A stretch of 64,000 nucleotides of DNA from Quillaja saponaria. Its lineage: Eukaryota > Streptophyta > Magnoliopsida > Fabales > Quillajaceae. The notes beneath the pieces are model-generated. The model searched no databases and was not told the DNA's origin. It worked only from the letters and a program-made list of their open reading frames with translations. Shown piece after piece: positions 56,172-64,000 of the stretch. The DNA lies in assembly GCA_029379385.1 (NCBI GenBank), contig CM055606.1, positions 1,674,001 to 1,738,000 on the forward strand, written 5' to 3'. Every line of letters begins with the position of its first letter. Within the stretch, counting starts at the first letter, position 1. Made by a program: the position numbers and the translations under genes.

Positions 56172-58148
56172 ATGTCGAGCATCGTCAAAGAGATCCTGGC
56201 GAGGCCGATACAAATGGCGGACCAGGTAACCAAGGTTGCAGATGATGTACAGAATTTCAGACAAGAATGTTTAGAGCTCAAGGCCAAAACAGAGAAGCTC
56301 GCTGGACTTCTCCGTCAAGCTGCAAGAGCAAGCAGCGATCTTTATGAACGACCAACCAGACGCATAATTGATGACACTGAACAAGTCCTAGAGAAGGCCC
56401 TTGCGCTTGTAATCAAGTGTCGAGCAAATGGGATTGTGAAACGGCTTTTCACAATTATTCCAGCTGCTGCGTTTCGCAAAACGTCAATGCAGCTTGAGAA
56501 TTCTATAGGGGATGTGTCATGGCTTCTTCGAGTGTCTGCCTCAGGTGATGATCGTGACGATGAGTATCTGGGTCTGCCTCCAATTGCTGCCAACGAGCCA
56601 ATTCTCTGTCTCATTTGGGAACAGATTGCCATTTTACTATCTGGGTGTTCCTTGGACGACCGCTCTGATGCAGCTGCTTCCTTGGTTTCTTTGGCTCGGG
56701 ACAATGATAGGTATGGGAAATTGATTATTGAGGAAGGTGGGGTGCCACCACTTTTGAAATTGTTGAAAGAAGGAAGAATGGAGGGTCAGGAAAATGCAGC
56801 CAGGGCCATTGGTTTACTTGGGAAGGACCCGGAGAGCGTCGAACACATTGTCAATGCTGGTGTTTGCTCTGTGTTTGCGAAAATCCTCAAAGATGGTCAC
56901 ATGAAGGTTCAGGTTATGGTGGCTTGGGCTATTTCGGAATTGGCTGCCAATCATCCCAAATGTCAGGATCACTTTGCTCAGAACAATGCCATAAGGTTGC
57001 TTGTTAGCCATCTTGCATTTGAGACAATTCAAGAGCACAGTAAGTATGCAATTGTTAGCAAACAACAAATGTCAATTCATTCTGTGCTAATGGCTAGTAA
57101 TAATCCGACTCCGGATACTAAAAAGGAGAATGAAGATTATGATAAGCAAAGTGGCAGTCAAGTCTCTCACCCACTGGGAAACCAAACACCTAGCCATATG
57201 AGCAATGTGGTTACTAACACCTTGGCCATGAAGAGTCAAACTCCTAGCAAGTCCAAGCCAGATGTGCCCCACAATAATCAAACGACGCAACACCATGGTA
57301 ACCATCCCAAGGGCAACCACAACAATGCAAAGCAGCAACACCAGCACATTTCAATATCAGGGACTAGCATTAAGGGAAGGGAACTCGAAGATCCAGCTAC
57401 CAAGTCCCAAATGAAGGCTATGGCAGCCAGAGCACTTTGGCAGCTGTCCAGAGGAAATGTCACTATTTGTCGTAATATCACTGAATCAAGAGCACTTTTA
57501 TGCTTTGCGGTTCTATTAGAAAAAGGTGTTGATGATATTCAATCCTATTCAGCCATGGCACTGATGGAAATCACAGCTGTTGCAGAGCAAAATTCAGACT
57601 TGAGGCGCAATGCTTTCAAGCCTACTTCCCCTGCTGCCAAGGCTGTGGTAGAACAGTTGCTAAAAGTAATTGAAAAAGCTGACTCTGACCTTCTTATACC
57701 CTGCATGAAATCTATTGGGAACTTGGCAAGGACATTTAGAGCAACAGAAACTAGACTTATTGGGCCATTGGTGAAGCTGCTAGACGAAAGAGAAGCAAAG
57801 ATTTCTATGGAGGCAACAATAGCACTTAACAAGTTTGCATGCCCAGATAACTTTCTCCATGAGAATCACTGCAACGCCATTATAGAAGCAGGGGGTGCAA
57901 AGCATTTAATTCAACTAGTTTACTTTGGGGAACAAATGGTCCAACTTCCTGCACTAATTCTTCTATGTTACCTTGCATTGCATGTCCCCAAAAGCGAGAC
58001 GCTTGCACAAGAAGAGGTGCTCATAGTTCTTGAATGGTCCACAAAGCAAGCACATTTGATAGAAGAACCCTCCATTGAAGCACTATTACCAGAAGCCAAA
58101 AGTAGGTTGGAACTTTATCAATCAAGAGGTTCAAGAGGATTCTATTAA
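56172..58148 (+). CDS. ARO1-like: ARMADILLO REPEAT ONLY (ARO) family protein
   Basis: This is an intact, intronless gene of 658 residues, close to the length I recall for Arabidopsis ARO1 (At4g34940). The conserved N-terminal helical region (VKEILARPIQMADQVTKVAD) spans about residues 1-130. Armadillo repeats follow from about 150 to 300 (LVSLARDNDRYGKLIIEEGG; ENAARAIGLLGKDPE). A low-complexity His/Asn/Gln-rich linker lies at about 300-400, then further ARM repeats from 402 (MKAMAARALWQLSRGN) to about 630. In Arabidopsis, ARO proteins control polarised actin and tip growth of pollen tubes and root hairs, probably with Rho-GTPase partners. There is no U-box, so it is not a PUB-ARM ligase. Which paralogue (ARO1, 2 or 3) is an inference. 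Confidence 0.93.
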   Translation: MSSIVKEILARPIQMADQVTKVADDVQNFRQECLELKAKTEKLAGLLRQAARASSDLYERPTRRIIDDTEQVLEKALALVIKCRANGIVKRLFTIIPAAAFRKTSMQLENSIGDVSWLLRVSASGDDRDDEYLGLPPIAANEPILCLIWEQIAILLSGCSLDDRSDAAASLVSLARDNDRYGKLIIEEGGVPPLLKLLKEGRMEGQENAARAIGLLGKDPESVEHIVNAGVCSVFAKILKDGHMKVQVMVAWAISELAANHPKCQDHFAQNNAIRLLVSHLAFETIQEHSKYAIVSKQQMSIHSVLMASNNPTPDTKKENEDYDKQSGSQVSHPLGNQTPSHMSNVVTNTLAMKSQTPSKSKPDVPHNNQTTQHHGNHPKGNHNNAKQQHQHISISGTSIKGRELEDPATKSQMKAMAARALWQLSRGNVTICRNITESRALLCFAVLLEKGVDDIQSYSAMALMEITAVAEQNSDLRRNAFKPTSPAAKAVVEQLLKVIEKADSDLLIPCMKSIGNLARTFRATETRLIGPLVKLLDEREAKISMEATIALNKFACPDNFLHENHCNAIIEAGGAKHLIQLVYFGEQMVQLPALILLCYLALHVPKSETLAQEEVLIVLEWSTKQAHLIEEPSIEALLPEAKSRLELYQSRGSRGFY

Positions 58149-59881
58149 TACTACAAATGGGCACAACATTGAACTTGGAAATTCTTCTCTTTTGTTTTTC
58201 GACAATCGCATAAAGTGTATATAGGCTTAGAAAAGCTGTGGTTTTCAGTTCTGTGGTAATTCAGTTAGGATAGTCCCACAATGCATGTATTCAGTTCTTC
58301 TTGCTCGTGTTGTATTCTCCATTTTCTTTAATTATAAAATAACTTCCTCACTTTTCTGAGTCATTTTCAGTATTTATTTCGGTAGGAAGTTCCCTTTTAG
58401 GTTGCCTTGAATTATAGTCCTAGAAGGCAACCCCTGAATCCTAGGCTATGGCCATTGCATGACTCAAACAAACCATGAAGCAAACTGTACCCCTTAGAAA
58501 ACCATACTCTTTAGCTTTGCAAATCCAATTGCTACAACAATGACTACAAGCAGCAGCCTCTCCACCTTGCCCTCCCCTCCTTATAGCAACAGTCCTACTA
58601 CAATTATGATGTCACATGATCCCTTGCACATCGAGCATAACACGGAAGCAAACTATACGTTTGAAACCATTATTATTTGTTTAATGGATTTGCTGGAATC
58701 TTTCAAGAAATAATATAAAACTCTTTGAAGCATGTACCTTAGGCTGGGCATTTAATCATACAGGTTATGTCTGTCAGCAAGGGCTCTATTAAAATTGATG
58801 TTCCATTGTGCAAAGGTACTTCATCATGATCATCTAACCAGTCGTTTTTGAAACTATATTTCTGTACACGCAGACAGTATGCAATTAATGTATCAAACAA
58901 GAAGTGCTTGGTAAATTAGGATGTGAAACAAAAAACCATGGTTTACGCTCACCAATTTATTAGCCATGTAGTAGAAACTACATAGGCAGGAGAAAAAAAT
59001 AAAATAAAATTTGTGGATCTTGATGGATGAATCCTTCCTTTCCAGTTGCCCCCTCAGGCAAGAGAAAAGAGAGAAAGTTTGAACATTGAATGCAATGGAC
59101 CAAAGGACGCACACTGACCCACTGCATGGACCTCAATTAGCACGTCATGGGCTTTATATATCTTTGGAAACCCATCTAAGAAAGCAACCTTCACTCCAGG
59201 CCGACAATACGTACCCAACCCTCAGCAGTCAGAATTTCATAGAGCAGTTTTCAAATTTCTTTTTCTTTCTGTTCTGCATCTTGCATAGAAGCCTGTTTGA
59301 TACTGAGAAGTTGGAACTACAAGACAAAATGACAAGTCCCATCCACATGCCCTGACCACTCTATGACCATTCATCTCCTTTTTTTCAACGGATGTTTTTA
59401 GAGGTGTAATAAATAGTAAATACATACACAAATTAATGAATTATACCGCTGAACCAATGACAATAACCGCACTAAACAGTATAAACTAGTTATATATTAC
59501 TAGTAAAGTACTGTATCTATCAAAAAAAAATATATAAATCTAAGAAATTTAAAACCTTTTAAAATAAAGACAAGGTTTGCGGTCAACAATTGCATTGAGT
59601 ATCGGCCCCGTTTGGTATGGCCTTGCAGCGTGGCCTGTCAGCGTGTAACAGGCTCTATGTCGCGTCTTGCTGTTCCAGCGGCCTTACTAAGAAGCTGCAA
59701 AACTGAAACAAGGCTTTTTGTTTCTATATTTTGTCTTCTTTTTTTTTCTATAATTTTCATCGTATCCCTAGCCTAAATTTCTCAAATTACTGTCATATTT
59801 TTCTTGTTATGCCCAAAGTGTCCCCTCCCTTTTACAAGAATTTTGACCGTTGGCCACCACCAAAAAATTTGAATTTTTTTA
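58149..59881. other. ARO 3' region and intergenic DNA
   Basis: 58150-58370 is the probable 3' UTR. At about 59605 GGCCCCGTTTGGT is a common hAT-MITE terminus, but no matching right end was found nearby. No gene is seen. Confidence 0.45.
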
Positions 59882-60430
59882 GGGTAAATTACAGTTACCT
59901 CTCTTAAGGTTTAGTAAAATGACACTTAACCCCAAACTTTGGAGAATTGACTCTCTCCTCCCTTGAATCTTCACCAACTAATAAAAGTCTCATAGAATAT
60001 TCCTTATAATGTTTTGTTTAACCATAATTAGCACTTCAGTTTAAATAATTAAAAAATAAAAATAAATAAATGTTAAAGTATTTAAATTTAGACACCCCAC
60101 TCATTGTTTTTTATTAAATCTTGTAATGAATGTAATTTTTTTTTTCTTTTCTTTTTGTTGTCCTTCAATTGCTCATCAAGGTTGCATTACAAATTAGAGA
60201 AAAAAAACAACTTGAGGGAATTAAACTCAATTGCTCAACAATTATTTTTTAACTTTTTGTGTTTATTATTTAAATTCAAGTGCTAACTATGGTTAAAATA
60301 AATGAAATAAGGAATATTCTATAAGACTTTATTAATAGGTGAAGATTCAAGAGAGGAGGTGTCAATATTCTCAAAGTTTGGGATTGAGTGACATTTTGCT
60401 AAACCTTAAGAGAGTTAACAATAATTTACC
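59882..60430. mobile_element. Foldback / Mutator-like MITE with about 165-bp terminal inverted repeats
   Basis: The left arm from GGGTAAATTACAG (59882 to about 60048) is complementary to the right arm ending TAATTTACC (about 60263-60430). Shared cores are CTCTTAAGGTTTAG, CCCAAACTTTG, TTGAATCTTCACC and ATAGAATATTCCTTAT. Flanks share TTTTTTTA, a likely 8-9-base target duplication within a T run. Long terminal repeats and the GGGTAAATTAC end suit Mutator-like elements. No transposase. Confidence 0.8.
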
Positions 60431-60439
60431 TTTTTTTTA

Positions 60440-61536
60440 ATATCTGCCAATGAGAGGTATAATGGTAAGTGTCATTTTAATTTTTAGTCTTATTTTGTAA
60501 TTTATAATTTCAATTGTCAATTTAATTGGGGGTATAATTTCTAATTAATTTTGTTATTTACAATCAAAATTATATATTTAATCTCAATTAAAAATAAAAA
60601 AATGAATACAAATTAAATATGAAAACTAAATAAAAATAAAACAGTTTAATTAATTTGTACGCAAAACAGTTTAGATGTCATTTTAGTAATTTTTATATAA
60701 AATAGTTTCTCTGACCATGACTTTTGGGTCATCCAAATAGACAACACTTTTGAGATAATTTCTCTTACCATGACCTTAGACTTTTCTGACCATGGTCTCT
60801 GTCTCACTGTCATATCAAATGCACTCATTATAAACTTTTATATATATATATATATATTAATCTCATTGCATGTGCATGATTTTTATTTTTATTTTAATTT
60901 GTTAAAACTAGTTTAAATATTTTTTTAATAACTATTGTATAAAAGACTAAGAGTATAAAGAAATTGTAGTTTAAAATAATATTTCATTTTATTAAAAATT
61001 ATTTAATATAATTGATTGGAGGATAAAGAGTTATTGTAAGAGAAAGTAGGTGAGTGTAAGAAAAAGTTAGTAGTTACTAGAATATTGAAATGTAAAATAG
61101 TTTTATTTTTGAAATTGGTTAAAAAATATTTTTAATTTTACATCTTGCTCTTTTAAGTAGTTATAATTGATAGTTGACAAATTAAATTAATTAACAAAAT
61201 AATTTTTTTTTTCTTCTAAGAACTATCTATTACCCCAAACAACTCACATACCAAGTAAAACTCATTCCTCTTTTATGCTAGAAAAAAAAAAATCTATTAT
61301 TTGGATTATGAAATCAACTTAAAAGATAAATATCTTCTGTACTTTCTTATTCAAATAAAAAAAATAAAAATTCTTCCATTTATTTCTTATACAAATGTAC
61401 CAATTATTTTTTTTTTTAATCTAATATAGAAAAAAAATAAGTATAAATTAAAAACTACCCACTTCTATGTATGTTCTAGTTTCAAACGAAAAGTTAATTT
61501 TCATAACTCTCATAATTATAATTTTTTTTTATAGCA
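60440..61536. other. Intergenic, very AT-rich
   Basis: A TA run lies near 60839-60856. Nothing else recognised. Confidence 0.4.
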
Positions 61537-61541
61537 CACTT

Positions 61542-63275
61542 TGTTAGTAGTATGCCCTAAAGTCAATGACATGTGATGTTGTGGCATATTTTATGTACAA
61601 TTTTATTCATCTTATTAATAAATATAAGTGACAAACATTATCGTGTATAAGAGTTATTAATTAACCATCATGAGCCCAAAGAATTAAAGTAATGGAAATA
61701 AGCATCATGATGAGATCATGCTAATGAGATGTATTTCCTTTAAGCTTAATTCTTAAATGTTCCTAATCATAGGATCACTAAGTAGGGCATTAGTGAATCC
61801 GGATAGATTAGTACATATCTAGTTGGCTCAAAGAGTCGAGGGTGGCTGATCTCATAGTCACTTGTGTATGAGACACTAAAACAGATATGTAGGTGCTCAT
61901 TAGATAATGAGTTCACTGAACTGATTCAACTAAGAACACCTATATGGAGTTTCTCTACATGACAATAGGTGGTTATTATGTTACAGTTTTGCAAATAGTC
62001 ATTTGACTTGAGACATCATAGTTATCTTGTATGTACGTCATTATACTTTGATACTATTTCTGATTCTATAAATGAGTCACCTAAGAAGTAGTGATTGGGT
62101 ATAATCACTTGCATATGGAGGTATGTGAATGTGCAATAAAAGATCTATTACTCTTAGTAGAAAAAAGAGAATGTCCTATGTAGTCTATAAAAGATTTAAC
62201 TTAAAGTTTATGGTCATGGCTGGGTGGATATTAGAATATGAGTTTCTAATTTTCCCAATGAAGTTATAATATTAAGATTAGACACATATGATTAAATTTA
62301 GGGTTTGACATTATTTCCATACCCAAATAGATTTAATCGGGACATTGCATGATAGAAGGATTGAATTGCATGATAACTATTAACATAAAGGTTCAAAAGA
62401 TTAACAGCCATATTCATACTATTATGGGTAGTCATCATGTGCTGCTATGCACTAATCTTGACTTGTAGGAAAACCCTGATAATTAATTAATTATCTATAG
62501 ATGATTAATTAATTAATCTTAATTATAGGGTGAATTAAAAAGAGTTTTAATTTAAATAATTAGAATGAGTTCTAATTTAATTGGACAGGGTCCATTAATA
62601 AATATGTAAAAGTTACATGCCTACTACCATCAATAGTTTGAACCTAATGGGTTACAAACAAAATGACGATATTCAACTAAGGAGAGTTTTGGGGTAATCA
62701 TGTAATTATTATAGTTTGTTAGACATTAGATTTAATTATGATTAAATCATAATGTTAGCATAATCTCTAATGTGTTAGGATTGTCCAATACATAAGGAGG
62801 TGGTTAGTCTTTATAAAAGATAGGACTTAACAAACTAAATAAAAACATAAGAGAAAAATAATTGTACGCACTGTATAGAGAGCCAAAAATCCATCAGATG
62901 AATTTTAGGCTCATGAGAGTTTCTAAATTACAAGAGAGATTCGGTAACTTGTGCTAGCACACAAGGAATCCCTTAATAACCCATTTCATCTTCAAGCATG
63001 AAGATCCTTAGTTGGATTCGTTCGTGTGGATACATTTAGAGACAGGACACTTGTGTCGTTGCTGTGCTCTTGATGAATCAACCAAGGAGTGAACGCCGAT
63101 CAAGAATACGACGAAAGAATTAAAAGCCTCGGAGGTACATTGTTCTCTACTTGTTTAATTGTTAAACTATAATTAGGATCTTTCATATATCATAAGGTGA
63201 TTTCAGGTTAAAGGAATCAAAATTTTTAAATTACATTGCGCATATGATTGTTATATTTTACACTGATTCCTAACA
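61542..63275. mobile_element. Solo LTR, 1734 bp
   Basis: It starts TGTTAG and ends CTAACA, with perfect 5-base target duplications CACTT at 61537-61541 and 63276-63280. No internal gag-pol domains. A TATA-like TTTATAAAAGA near 62813 and a following leader fit an LTR promoter read on the plus strand. This is the expected product of recombination between the two LTRs of a large element. Confidence 0.85.
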
Positions 63276-63280
63276 CACTT

Positions 63281-64000
63281 TTCATTGAAATACACCTAAA
63301 TTTTATGTTTTACATTTTTCTCTTTAAAAAAAATAAAAAAATTTAGGCATGCGTGTGGACACAATGAGAATGCTAAATAATATATGCCAAAACCCCCGCA
63401 TAGGTGATTTTTGAAAAAAAAAAAATTAAATCAAATCAAATCATCACTTTAAATTAGTCTTCTTTTTCTTTCTTTTTATATAAATTAGAGGTAAACAAAA
63501 AAATAGTATAAGTTGCACAAATTGAATTATAATGGTAAAATAAATTTTGAATAATCATTGTTAGATTTGGAGTTGTCTGGATCTTTTGATGGAGAAGTTC
63601 ACACCTGACCGAGTTAGAGAAAATATGAATGAGCTGAAAAATGGCATGAGGTTGAGCTGTGAATAAATGTGGGTAAACTGTAAGCTGAAATAAGCTGAAG
63701 TCCCTGAAAAACAAACAAAAATCAAAGGTCAGGGATGTCCTTGACAATCTTCTAAAATTTAAGTCAGAGCTCACTCAGCGATATATGATATAAGTAGAAA
63801 AAATGTTCTTGTTCAACTTAGATCTCTATACATAGTTGTAGAACGGGCATTTATGATTTTTCTATTATTATGATATGAGCAGTCACAACGATCATCATAT
63901 CATTTAGGATCATATTTGTCTGAGACTACTTACATTATTGGTCAGTTATGTACCATTGGATAGATTATCTCCTATATTAACACTTGCTTATAAAAAACCA
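63281..64000. other. AT-rich right edge
   Basis: 63560-63790 (GTCAGGGATGTCCTTGAC, GCTGAAATAAGCTGAAG) has the look of a dispersed repeat, possibly an LTR fragment, but no ends or domains can be shown. The minus open frame 63454-63774 is not convincing. Confidence 0.35.

Noticed and set aside
57087..57347. Minus-strand open frame in the ARO gene
   Set aside because: Antisense shadow of the His/Asn/Gln-rich linker.
59600..59700. GGCCCCGTTTGGT as the left end of a hAT MITE
   Set aside because: No matching right terminus found downstream.
1..64000. A novel multi-gene system
   Set aside because: All intact genes are known plant families, separately transcribed; the arrangement is explained by duplications and transposons.

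Overview
The window is AT-rich plant nuclear DNA, from a eudicot and probably a woody rosid (a weak inference). The evidence is intron-containing genes with GT/AG junctions, plant-specific families (dirigent, PLS-class PPR, ARMADILLO REPEAT ONLY) and many plant-type transposons. I saw no tRNA or rRNA gene, CRISPR array or bacterial-style operon. I could not identify the species.

Layout. 1-4521: decayed Ty3/gypsy chromovirus, plus strand. 6.3-8.9 kb: amidase copy 1 (frameshifted) and a stray amidase last-exon fragment. 9.5-15.9 kb: three dirigent genes; the first has a one-base frameshift and the other two form a nearly identical 3.1-kb tandem duplication with diverged minisatellite between and upstream. 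17.0-18.9 kb: intact intronless PPR gene. 18.6-26.6 and 27.1-35.5 kb: a direct segmental duplication, each unit carrying the PPR 3' end, an amidase and a reversed LRR receptor-like protein fragment. 36.5-37.4 kb: intact PLC-X-domain phosphodiesterase. 37.9-45.0 kb: minus-strand pseudogene of the METTL16/FIONA1 RNA m6A methyltransferase, with a young 4.8-kb Ty1/copia element inserted in one exon. 46-56 kb: gene-poor, with a long hairpin and two non-autonomous hAT-like elements. 56.2-58.1 kb: intact ARO-type armadillo gene. 59.9-63.3 kb: foldback element and a 1.7-kb solo LTR.

How the genes relate. These are independent nuclear loci, not an operon. Genes with fully open reading frames are two dirigents (secreted), the PPR (organelle RNA), the PLC-like protein (membrane lipid) and ARO (cytoskeleton and tip growth). 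All three amidases, the first dirigent and the methyltransferase are broken, each by different lesions. From memory of Arabidopsis, the gene set recalls two neighbourhoods: FIO1-PPR-dirigent (At2g21070-At2g21110) and amidase-PLC-like-ARO1 (At4g34880-At4g34940).

I found no convincing new biochemical system. The most unusual items are the methyltransferase pseudogene split by the copia element, the amidase array with independent lesions, and two near-perfect hairpins (27.4 and 46.5 kb) that could be small-RNA precursors or tiny foldback elements. All coordinates and alignments were made by eye.
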